From Desmodesmus armatus (taxonomy: Eukaryota > Chlorophyta > Chlorophyceae > Sphaeropleales > Scenedesmaceae): a stretch of DNA of 64,000 bases. Below are positions 26,001 through 34,614 of this stretch, piece after piece. Below the pieces are notes generated by a model that was not told the origin of the DNA, did no database searches, and saw only the letters and a list, made by a program, of their open reading frames with translations. The stretch spans positions 124,001 to 188,000 of the forward strand of contig VIIQ02000028.1 of NCBI GenBank assembly GCA_007449985.2. The letters run 5' to 3'. Both the position numbers and the translations under genes were made by a program. Position 1 is the stretch's first letter. Each line of letters starts with the position of its first letter.

Positions 26001-29000
26001 GATGGTGCAGCGTGCAGGCCTGCTGGCGCCTGACGGTCGCTGCAAGGTGTTGGATGCAGATGCTGATGGATATGTAAGGGGAGAGGCCTGCCGAGCGATG
26101 TGGCTGGAGGCTGCAGGGGAGGGGTCTGAGGCAGCTGCTGCACCAGGAGTAGGGGTCGCATCACACCCGCTAGCAGTGATTCTAGGTACAGCTGTCAACA
26201 CCAACGGCAGGGCCAGCAGCCTGACAGCACCCCATGGTCCCACTCAGCAGGCCCTGATTGCCGCTGCCCTTGCGGCAGCAGGCATGGCAGCAGCAGAGGT
26301 GTCAGGGCTGCAGATGCATGCCAACGGCACCAGCCTTGGGGACCCCATCGAGGTCGGCGCTGTTGTACCAGCATACCAGCTCACACAAGCAGTGGGTGAA
26401 GCAGGCGGCAGGCGGCCGTTTGTGTTCTCCAGCATCAAGGGCTATGCAGGGCACGGTGAGGCAGCAGCAGGTGCTGTGGGTGTGCTGGAGGCAGTGTCTG
26501 TGCTGATGCACCAGGCACTTGCCCCAGCCCTGCATATACGGCAGCTCAACCCCTATGTTGCAGGACCGTTGCAGGGTAGTAGTGCAGTTATCAACCGCAG
26601 CACTGCCCTTGCCCCAGTGCCTCTCTGGCAGCAAGGGGCTGTCAGGAGCCCTGCAGCCGCTGGCGCTCGCGTGGCCATGGGTGTCAGCTCCTTTGGCGCC
26701 CAGGGGACCAACGCGCATGCCATACTGGGGCATAGCCATGCTTGGGCGCTGCAGCAGGGTGACACCATTACCCCTGCAGGCAGCGGCACTAGCAGCATGA
26801 CCGGCAGCGCACAGCAGCAGCTGGTGTGGCAGGGTCAGCGCTTCTGGGTGGCTCCTGTGTACCAGCGCCTCATCAGCAGGGCTCTCATCACCCGGCCTGA
26901 GCGCAGCAAGCGCTCAGGAGGCCTGAAGGTGGCCTTTGAGGTGCGGTTGGATACCCCAGGGCTTGCAGGACTGTGGTCCTACCTCAGCACACCTGCAGCA
27001 GCTGGCCAGTCAGCACAGCCCTACCTCTGTAACAGCCTCCTGCTGGCTGCTGCAGCATCAGCAGGCAGCCTGATGGCGAGCAGCAACAGCGCAGACAGCA
27101 GTCGGGTGCTGGTGTTGCAGAATGTGGTGCTGGCACCCCCGCAGGTGCTGCCAAGTCACCCTGGCCAACCGGGCGCACAGCTGCCGCTTCTGCTGATCGC
27201 TTGCAACGTCAGCACTGGCAGCTGCGTCATTGACATCGGCGGACGCCGTCAGCTGCAGTGCAGCTTGGGCGTCACAGCAGCAGCAGTGCAGGCAGCTGAG
27301 TCGCCCTCAGCACCAGAGCAGCAGTCTGCAGGGGTCAGCATGTCTAGCAGGCTGCAAGCCTTGCTTGGGCTGCCTGTGCAAGGCCCGGCGGCTGCAACAG
27401 CTGCTCCTGGGTCTCTCTTGGGCGCACAGCATCGCCAGCAGCACATTCAGGTGCTGACCACACTGTCAGATGACAGCAGCAGTGCTGCTGATGGCTTTGT
27501 GCTGCACCCTGCCGGCTTAGAGGCCAGCCTGCAGTCCTGCATGGTCAGTGCTGGTCAAGCAACCGCCCTCTGGCTGTCAAGCCTCCAGGCGCTGACAGTA
27601 CCTATCGGTGGTGCTGCCGCTGGTGCGGCAGGCTCTGAAGGCACCAGCTGGCTGGCTGCCGAGGTTGCACATGCTGCTGATGGCAGCACGTGCCAAGTCA
27701 ATAGCTTGAGCCTGAGCAGCGGTACAGGGCACAGCAGGTTGAGTGTGTTCGGCGCGCTGCTCGCTGCCGACGCCACCACAGCAACCGAGGCAGCGGCTGC
27801 TGTAGCAGAAGCAGCTGCAGGAGTGACGAGTGAGGAGGCAGCGGCAGCAGCGCTCAGCGCGGTGACAACTGCCACCAACCCACTGATGCAGCTGGATGAG
27901 GCTGAGAGGGCCATGTACCTGCAAGCACAGATCATGTCAGAGGTAGGTTTGGTGATGCCAACACCTGATGCCAACACCTGTCACACCAACGCTGATAGCG
28001 CTGGCACAAGTTCTAGTACACTTGACACACCACCATGATGCCTGCTTCACCTTTAGCAAGTTGCTGGCTGTTGTGACACAGTCTGTAGCTGTTGGGTCTG
28101 CTTTCACATGCATGGCAGGGTGCTTTCAATGGTTGCTGACCTCTTGTCTGTCTGTGCATTTTGTTGTGCTGCAGGTTCGCGGCATGCTGGGCCACGCAGT
28201 GCACCCTGACGAGCCCCTCATGTCCTCTGGCCTGGACAGCAGGGCAGGCATGGAGCTCAGGGCCACACTGGCGGACCAGTTGGGCATCTCCCTGCCCGTC
28301 ACCGTGCTGTACGATGCTCAGACCATTAACCAACTGGTGGAGTTCATAAATGAGCAGCTGGTCACACCAGCCGCAGCAACAGCAGGAGCGGAGCAGGTGT
28401 CAGAGGACGAAAGTGACGTGGATGAGGACTTCACAGCTCCAAGGAGGGCACAGCAAGCATCAGCAACTGCAGCAGCAGCTGACGATAGCAAGCCCAGCGA
28501 GCTGCTTAAGCTGCTGCGTGGAGCCCCGACGCCGCGTCCGCTGTTCCTGGCTGCGCCTGGTGTCGCCAACGCGCAAAGCGCGTACTTTGCCTTTGCACAG
28601 TTCCTCAACTGGAGGTGAGGTCAGCGGACATCACCCTTTTGAAGGGACCCCCCTGTGTCACCCTTGGAGTCACTTTGGTGTTGAATCAGTTCGGCAGGAT
28701 TGTGTCGACAATTGATTGCTTGCGCATGGTCTGTCCTTATTTGAGTTACATCCTGACTACTCGCATGCTTCATTTCTTTGCGAAGTGACAGTACTCACAT
28801 GCCTTGTGCTCCGCGACACACTGCCCACGCCACCGCACCACAGCGATCAGCCCATCTACGTGTTGGAGAAGGACAACGACCTCAACGTGTACGACCTGGC
28901 TCGCCAGAACGCTCGCGACATCCTGAAGGTGCAGCCCGATGGCCCGTACCTGCTGGGAGGTCACAGCTATGGCGGCACGGTGGCGATGGAGATTGCAGCC

Positions 29001-32000
29001 GTGCTTGAAAGCTGGGGTCACGATGTCGGGCTTGTCCTGGTAAGTGCGATCGAGTGCTGCTTGAGCGGTTATCAACGGCGCTGGTGCGGTTGTCATATCG
29101 CGGATCGTGATAAACACGCAAATTGTTAACGTCCATAATGCTGATAATGTGGTAAGTTCGCATGCTGACTCTGGTGGTGTCATGCTGTGTAGGTGATGGA
29201 CACGCCGCGGCCTGAGCAAGTGCGTGCCCTGCAGCCCAGTGCTGATGCCGCCACTGATGAGGACTGCCTGGAGCTGATGGAGATGATCCTGGGCGCACTG
29301 GGCAGGGATGCGATCGGCCTGGGCGCAGGCATGGCACACCCCCGCGAGTCTGAGGAGTGGAAGGGCATGAGCATGTTGGAGAAGTAAGCTGCTCATGACT
29401 TTTGTGCTGGGGGACCCTTGGTTGAGGTGGCTCGCCGGGTGTTTGTGGATGTGTGGATGCTGATTGCGTATACTGTTGCAGGGCGGAGAACTGAATGCTT
29501 TTCTTTGACGTTTACCCCTCTCGCTCAACGTCGTCGTACTGCTGCTGCTGCTTCTTTCCTGCAGGTATGAGTTCTTTGCTCCCATCTGGCGTGTGATGCG
29601 TGACGACAACATGGCCGTGTCTGAAGTGCAGCGCCAGATTGAGGGTGTGGCCCTGGCTGTCAAGCAGGGCAGCAGCGTCAGCGATCTGCGACACCACACC
29701 TTCACCGGCAAACTCAAGGGGGCACAGGTGCGCAACCTAGAACCAGCTGGTGTGACGGTTCCACCACATTGCAGAGCGTCAGAGTAACTGCAGCTTTGCT
29801 GCAAGTCACATTCCACCACACTGTGGTGTCAAGTCCGCTCAGCCGACTGGCTCAGAACCACATCATCTGAGGGCCCCTACACATGTGTGCTTTGTTTGCA
29901 TGCGGCTGTCATTGCAGGTGGTTTACTTCAGGGCCAACACCGCGGGTGCCTGCGACTACGTCAATGACAGCCGCTACTGGCGCTACAGCCACGGCACCTG
30001 CTGGTCAGAGCTGAGTGAGGACCTGCTGGTGGTGGATGTGCCTGGTGACCACTTCTCACTGCTGAGGCAGGACCCACCAGACATGGAGGTGAGGCCAGCT
30101 GCCTTCACTGCTGCACTACTGATGCGAGCTAAAAAACCTTGCTTGTTTTGCAAAGAGGGAGTGCTGGCGTGCTAGAGAATGGTGATATGAGGGAAAGTTT
30201 TTTGAAATGCGCACCGCCAAGCACGCTGCTTTGGGCTTGCCTATACTCTGCTACGCCTTGCTTGCGGCACAGAACAGTAACTGCAGCAATGATCTGATTG
30301 TTTGGTGCTGGTGCTTGTGTTGCTTGTGCAGCCTCTGGTTGCCATGTTGAAGGTGAAGCTGGGAGCCTTTGGCTGGGCTGAGGCTGTCCGGCGTGATGCC
30401 AAGGAGTCACAGTGGAGGGGAGGTGCTGCAGCGGCAGCAGCAGAGCTGGACGCATACCTGGAGCGCATGGGGGTCAGGTGGGTATGCCCAGGCTTGAGCT
30501 GCCAGTTAGTCCTGCAATCACTTTGATGTGCTGTGCGGCTCCATTATCAAGCTCCTGCAACAGCGGCAAGAAAGACCGGCCAGAGGTGTGGGCAGTTGGC
30601 TGCACAGCAAGCGTTCTGGCTAACATGCTTATGACTGACCTGCTGTTGCATCATTGCCGCCCTGCATCTGCTGTTGTGCAGGGACCGAGGTGTGAGGCAG
30701 CGCCTTACAGCTGGCATGCCTGTTGCCGACCTGGACACAGTAGCTGTAACAGCGGCCAGGGCACGCCCTGCTCAGCTCATCAGGCTGCTACAGCCAGCGG
30801 CTGCCTCCACTGCTACAGCCTCAGGCAGCCGCTACAGCCCAGCCCCCTTGGCAGACACGTCCTTGCCTCCAGTAGTGCTTGTGCCAGATGCTGAGATGCC
30901 TCTGCCGGATGTGATGGCAGCTCTGCAGCGCCTACCTCGACAGGTCTACATGCTGCTGATGCCGCCGCTGAAGCAGATGGCGCAGCTGCGCACTGTGGCG
31001 TCGCTTGCGGAGCTGTTCTGTGCAGCTATCCGCAGCACTGTGCCTTCTGGGCCCCTGGTGCTTGCGGGTATTGGGGCTGGAGGCGTTGTGGCGCATGAGA
31101 TGGCTGTGCAGCTGCAGCAAGCTGGGCATCAGGTAAGCTGCTTGTCAGCTTACACTGCGATAAATCTCTTGCTGTGGATTATTTTGAGTTGCCACAACAG
31201 CGTTCCTCACTTGCATTGCAACTAATTGTGAAGTGCTGGGCTAGTGATACGTCTGCGCCTTACGTTGTTCTAAGCAGCAAACCATCAGTGTACACTCAAC
31301 ACGCTGTGAGTGCATCCCCTGCCCTCACTTAGTCTTGCCCCTGTGTTCATCATGGCTGCTGCAGGTGCCTGTGCTGCTGCTCCTTGAGAACGCCCCCCTG
31401 CGCGAGGCTGGTGACGTTGTGAGCCAGCCCTGGTTCAAGCTGTACAGCTTCCTCAGCACATGGCGCTCGGACATCGACATGGAAGCCTGGGCACACAGCA
31501 CCAAGGGCCTCGCCTCACACCCACAGGCAAGCACACATGTACCTGTCATGTGGAGAGGACTTGTCTGTGACAGCCATGTGAACGTCTTGTGGCACGCAAC
31601 TCATGACACTTCAAGATTGGGTGGTGATGGGCCCCTAACATACTGCGATGGCACACGCATGCATTACAACATGCAGTTACTGAGTGTTACGTGCCCATCT
31701 GCTATGTTGCGACCTGCAGGGCTTCCAGCGTCAGCTCGACGCCATCGCTGCCCTGCGGCCTGAGCATGTGTCCGCCACACACTGGGGCATGCTGGTCGAG
31801 GACAGGCTGCGGCAGGCAGTACGCTCAGGGTACCAGTGGGAGGAGCTGCTTAGCAGCTGGGTGGCACTGTACTGCAAGATTGCACAGCACCTGCAAGCAG
31901 CACTGGCGGCTGCAGCCGAGCACGGCACCGGTGGTGCTGGGACTGCAGCTCAGGGTGCTGCTGGCGGTGCTCAGCAGGCAGCGGCAGCGCTGCCGCATTT

Positions 32001-34148
32001 GCCAGAGTTTGATGCCTTCCTGCTGCATATGTTTGCGCTGGAGGCAGACCCTCAGGCTCAGTTGGACTTTGTGGCGGAGTTCAAGCCCCCAGCTATGAGC
32101 CAGGCAAACTGGGACACGGAGGTTGGCAAGGTGCGAACTTTGGGTTGAAAGGCTGTATACAGTTGGGCTGTCCTGGTGTTGCGAGTGGCACAGATGCTGT
32201 CACTGTTAGAATACTGCTGCCAACCACATGCAAGGTTGATGGTGCTCAAGGTCCTCAGCGCTCCTGCACATCCAAGCATGCTGTGCTGTAGATTTGTGAT
32301 CCAACACAGCAACCGCATGCATGGTAACTTGAGGTATTCTACTCAACTGACGTGCTGGTTATGGTTGTCTGCTCCTGTTTGTGTTGCGGTGGTGCAGCTG
32401 CTTGCCCAGGTCTCCTACCTGAAGGCAATCAACAGCACCTACCAGCCAGCGCATGCCCTGCACCCCACCACCACACGCCTCATGTGCCATGGTGCCCGCC
32501 ACAAGAGCACACGCGACATCTTGGAGGGCTGGGCAGCAGCAGCGCTGCGGCCGGCAGCAACCCTGCTGCAGCCGCTGCAGACAGTCATCTGGAGCGACAC
32601 CCACCCCAGTGGGCGGGACTTGGAGGCAGCCCTTGCAGCAGCAACAGAAGCTTCCAGCAGCTCTATCGCAGCTAGGAGGCAGCTGCTGCAGGGCGTGCCG
32701 CCCCCCAAGCCAGCCAACCCTGCCATCAGGGCACCGGCAGTAGCAGCTCCAGCAGCAGGCAGCAGGGGTCCGGTAGGCATCCACGCCCTGAACAGGTTCT
32801 GCTGGGATACGGCAACTAGGCCGTACACAGCAGAGGCAGCAGAGCTTGCAGCACGTGCATCACTGCCCAGACGTACTGATCAGACTCCGGCTGAGGTACA
32901 GGCAGCAAAGGAGGCAGCAGCACGGGCAGCAGAGGCAGCAGTTGCACACGCGCTGCTGCTGTCGACGCTGCCGGTGTGGTTTGCGCCAGGGGAGACAGGC
33001 AGCTGCTCTAAGGTGCTGCAGGCCGCAGCCAACATGCTGCCAATGCCTGCCTACGGCCTGTCCCTGAACTTGGATGCAGCGGCTGCAGGCGGCAGCGAAG
33101 GGGTGTTTGACTCGCTTCCAGAGCTGGCCGCTCATTGTGTGGCACAGCTGCTTGCAGTGCAGCGTGCTGGGCCGTTTGTCCTCGTGGGCTGCGGGGTGTT
33201 CAGCTGCATGCTGGCTGCTGCCATGGCCAGCGTGCTGGAGCACCAGATGCAGCAGCAGCAAGTGGTGCTGGTGCTGCTGGATGGACCGCCAGCCTTGCCC
33301 AGCAGCTATGAGCTTCCCGACCCTGTGCTGTATGGGCTCTACCAGGTTCTGTGGGATGCTGGCAGGCTTCCTGCAGCAGCAGAGGGCAGTCCTGCGCCTC
33401 AGAGCTTTGCAGCTTTTGCGGCTGAGGTCTCAGGCAGGGTGCAGGCAGCGCTGGCGGTAGCAGGGGAGGGCAGCAGCGGCTTGGTGCGCCATGGCAGCGG
33501 CACGAGTGTGGGCACAGCAGGAACGGCCTGGACAGGCAGTGCGGTCCTGCTAGCACCTGTGCCAGAGGACAGCACAGCGGCATTCGAGGCAGCAGTCGTG
33601 CAGGTGGCGTCAGATTTGCTGGGCATGCAGCTGTCACCTGCTGCAGCAGCAGTGGGTGTGTCTGAGGCAGACAGTGGGTTGGTTGCTGCGCTGCAGCGTA
33701 TGCTGCGGGTGTGCAGGCTGGTGCGCAGCATGAGCAGCTCGTATGCTCCTGAGTGGGTGTACCAGGTGCCTGCGGTGCTGCTGCTGACGGATGATGTGCC
33801 TGGGCAGGCCTTCCTGGAGGTGGCCAGAGAGAGGTGGGTGAATGGATGGGCTGACAGTCGGTGACGGCATTCAATGCTTGTTTGCACTGTGTGTGCTGCA
33901 CTTCAGTATAAAACGCAGCAACCTGATTAATATGGCAGCACAGTTGACAACATCAGTAAGCCAGCCTGACACCCAGCTTTTTTCTGATCTGTTTGTGCTG
34001 CCTGCTGCTTCTTGTGCCATGCAGTTGTGGTGGCGAGCTGTCGCTGGTGCCCCTGACAGGGCTGCTTCATGGACAGGTTCTGGCTGAGCAGCATGTTGTG
34101 GTGGTTGGACTGGTGGAGGGTTTGATGGAGATGCTGCAGATGGTGTGA
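128..34148 (+). CDS. Giant modular type I polyketide synthase (5'-partial, 31 exons in window)
   Basis: Builds a polyketide by successive decarboxylative condensations on ACP-bound chains. The gene begins upstream: the first exon opens at an intron acceptor in the last residues of a KS (GTNAH motif at 128). Splicing 31 exons and allowing for four missing bases gives exactly 9,149 codons to the TGA at 34146-34148. Introns are GT-AG except one GC-AG (31527-31719). Domain order: KS end-DH0-KR-ACP; three KS-DH-ER-KR-ACP; two KS-DH0-ACP; then three thioesterase folds. No AT domain (GHSxGE) occurs in any module; KS runs into DH within about 60-100 residues. Algal modular PKSs with ATs displaced in trans are known, and a giant Chlamydomonas PKS has been tied to zygospore wall maturation. 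A wall or lipid-like product is inference here. Frame breaks lie near 2323, 2542, 6824 and 19835, each consistent with one missing G or C. Confidence 0.93.
3410..9365 (+). other. PKS module 2: KS-DH-ER-KR-ACP, fully reducing
   Basis: The KS (about 3418-5235, introns 3557-3706, 3961-4118, 4650-4852) has its active Cys at 4217-4219 (DTACSAS), then HGTGT and GHGEPAAG histidines; the terminal GTNAH reads GTNAN. The DH (about 5363-6175) has HQVAG with His at 5412-5414 and the downstream Asp in VFDSWLQ. The ER (about 6640-7590) contains GINFRDVLN and the NADPH-binding [12 protein letters not shown] frame break near 6824 is explained by one G missing from a run that has GGG in modules 3 and 4. The KR (about 7684-8362) has [10 protein letters not shown] and NYAASN. 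The ACP is split by introns 8363-8630 and 8894-9196, with its Ser at 9238-9240. All reductive residues are present, so it should yield a methylene unit. Confidence 0.85.
9481..15665 (+). other. PKS module 3: KS-DH-ER-KR-ACP, fully reducing
   Basis: The KS (9481-11730) is split by introns 9682-9916, 10137-10334, 10845-11099 and 11441-11697. Its active Cys is at 10415-10417 (DTACSSS), with HGTGT and [10 protein letters not shown]. The DH (about 11880-12760) has HIVGG with His at 11932-11934 and the Asp in [10 protein letters not shown]. The ER (about 13340-14300) has [13 protein letters not shown]; the KR (14338-15060) has [14 protein letters not shown] and NYAAAN. The ACP Ser is at 15286-15288, and intron 15355-15591 interrupts before TFDYP. 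The module is in frame throughout, which makes it the best reference for reading modules 1, 2 and 4. Its ER is almost identical in DNA sequence to that of module 4. Confidence 0.88.
10986..11017. repeat. (CAG)n run in a PKS intron
   Basis: About ten CAG units inside intron 10845-11099 of the PKS. Similar shorter runs are scattered through coding exons. Confidence 0.85.
15757..21757 (+). other. PKS module 4: KS-DH-ER-KR-ACP, fully reducing
   Basis: The KS (15757-17550, introns 15870-16103 and 16273-16508) has its Cys at 16764-16766 (NTACSSS), then [22 protein letters not shown] and GVNAHAIL. The DH (about 17720-18660) has HQVSG with His at 17781-17783 and Asp in [10 protein letters not shown]. 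The ER (about 19190-20150) carries a frame break near 19835, where modules 2 and 3 have one more base. The KR (20182-21110) is interrupted by intron 20507-20705 and has [13 protein letters not shown] and NYAAAN. Intron 21202-21485 precedes the ACP (Ser at 21632-21634), which ends at the donor after 21757. Activity is expected once the frame is resolved. Confidence 0.85.
21950..25335 (+). other. PKS module 5: KS, decayed DH, ACP (non-reducing)
   Basis: A linker exon (21950-22123) leads to the KS (22368-23810), which has its active Cys at 22788-22790 (DTACSSS), [10 protein letters not shown] and IGHTEAAAG. Intron 23598-23786 precedes GTNAHLIL. The DH-like segment (about 23930-24770) keeps a His and Pro, but the intervening motif Gly is replaced (HRVQQ), and the downstream catalytic Asp is Glu (HPAALEAAL). 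There is no ER and no KR. The ACP has its Ser at 24951-24953, with intron 25020-25278 before VFDAP. The expected product of this extension is an unreduced beta-keto group. Confidence 0.82.
25279..28365 (+). other. PKS module 6: KS, decayed DH, ACP (non-reducing)
   Basis: The KS lies in one long exon (25279-27942). It has its Cys at 25888-25890 (DTACSAS), [10 protein letters not shown] (catalytic His kept, GTG altered) and [10 protein letters not shown], and ends GTNAHAIL. The DH-like region (about 26900-27560) lacks the HxxxG motif, and the downstream Asp is Glu (HPAGLEASL). KR and ER are absent. Intron 27943-28174 precedes the ACP core; its Ser is at 28248-28250 in an atypical GLDSRAG instead of GLDSLG. 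A charged linker (EDESDVDED) joins it to the thioesterase. As the last elongation module it should add another unreduced beta-keto unit. Confidence 0.82.
28520..30477 (+). other. Thioesterase domain TE1 (intact)
   Basis: Chain-releasing alpha/beta-hydrolase thioesterase. It starts at [10 protein letters not shown] and is spread over exons 28175-28614, 28844-29039, 29193-29383, 29565-29727, 29918-30088 and 30332-30477. [15 protein letters not shown] carries the nucleophilic Ser at 28965-28967. An Asp follows in VMDTPRP, and the catalytic His sits in PGDHFSLL at 30050-30052. This is the expected layout for a type I PKS/NRPS terminal TE, which releases product by hydrolysis or cyclisation. It is the only one of the three tandem TE folds with a complete triad. 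Confidence 0.85.
30682..32130 (+). other. Degenerate thioesterase-like domain TE2
   Basis: A second TE fold in exons 30682-31132, 31365-31526 and 31720-32130. The strand-elbow-helix region aligns with TE1: [18 protein letters not shown] matches the TE1 [12 protein letters not shown] segment. The Ser position is Gly (ggg at 31073-31075), so the fold should be catalytically dead. The region after it ([12 protein letters not shown]) fits the strand following the lid insertion. The intron between exons 31365-31526 and 31720-32130 uses a GC donor. The role is unknown; substrate binding or structural support are possible. Confidence 0.65.
32398..34148 (+). other. Degenerate thioesterase-like domain TE3 and C-terminus
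   Basis: A third TE-like fold, in exons 32398-33833 and 34025-34148. [12 protein letters not shown] aligns with the nucleophile elbow of TE1, but the Ser position is again Gly (33193-33195) and the GG pair is lost. The last exon, joined across intron 33834-34024, gives a TE-like C-terminus ([21 protein letters not shown]) that includes His residues, and stops at 34146-34148. Splicing is in frame with TE2, so this is part of the PKS and not a separate gene. Confidence 0.6.
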
Positions 34149-34614
34149 GGTGTTGTTGCAGGTTCAAGCGGCATCCGGCTTTCCTATGACCAGCAAGGAA
34201 GCCGCACAGATTGAGGAACGATGTGAGAAACGATGTGACAGCCTTGTAATACTTATCTGATCAGGTTGATGGTTGAAGACAAGGCGGGTGACCCATGAAC
34301 AACAGCTCCATTGACCATGGAAATGCAACAGATTGTACAGTCACGCAATCGCACAACGTTAGCAATCCGCACAGTCTGAGAACTCACGCATTGATCATAG
34401 CAAACGTTGGGCAACAGTCCTGACTTAGACTGTTGAACCAGAAATGTGATCAACCGAAACTTTCGAACAGCAGTCTGGCAGCCTTTGCACACCCTGTGAC
34501 GCTACTAACGCGCCCATAGTGATCATTTCAGTAATCACACAACGCTCTTCAGGTTGCACAGTCTGTCTGCCACTTGGAGGACCCCAAGTCTGGTACAGCA
34601 GCACAGCAACACCC
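34149..34614. other. PKS 3' UTR and PP7 upstream region
   Basis: About 470 bases without a supported gene. It holds the PKS 3' UTR with its TGTAA and the presumed 5' UTR/promoter of the phosphatase gene. No TATA box is obvious near the phosphatase start. Confidence 0.5.
34245..34249 (+). terminator. TGTAA polyadenylation signal of the PKS
   Basis: TGTAA, the usual chlorophyte polyadenylation motif, lies about 97 bases after the PKS stop codon. No competing copy was seen between the stop and this site. Confidence 0.5.

Noticed and set aside
28945..28985. GHSYGG as an acyltransferase GHSxGE motif
   Set aside because: It sits after the last ACP, is followed by the TE-type Asp and GDHF His, and ends in GG instead of GE, so it is a thioesterase.
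30332..34148. TE2 and TE3 as an independent downstream gene
   Set aside because: No start codon context or promoter is evident, and the exon phases join in frame from TE1 to the final stop, giving an exact multiple of three for the whole.
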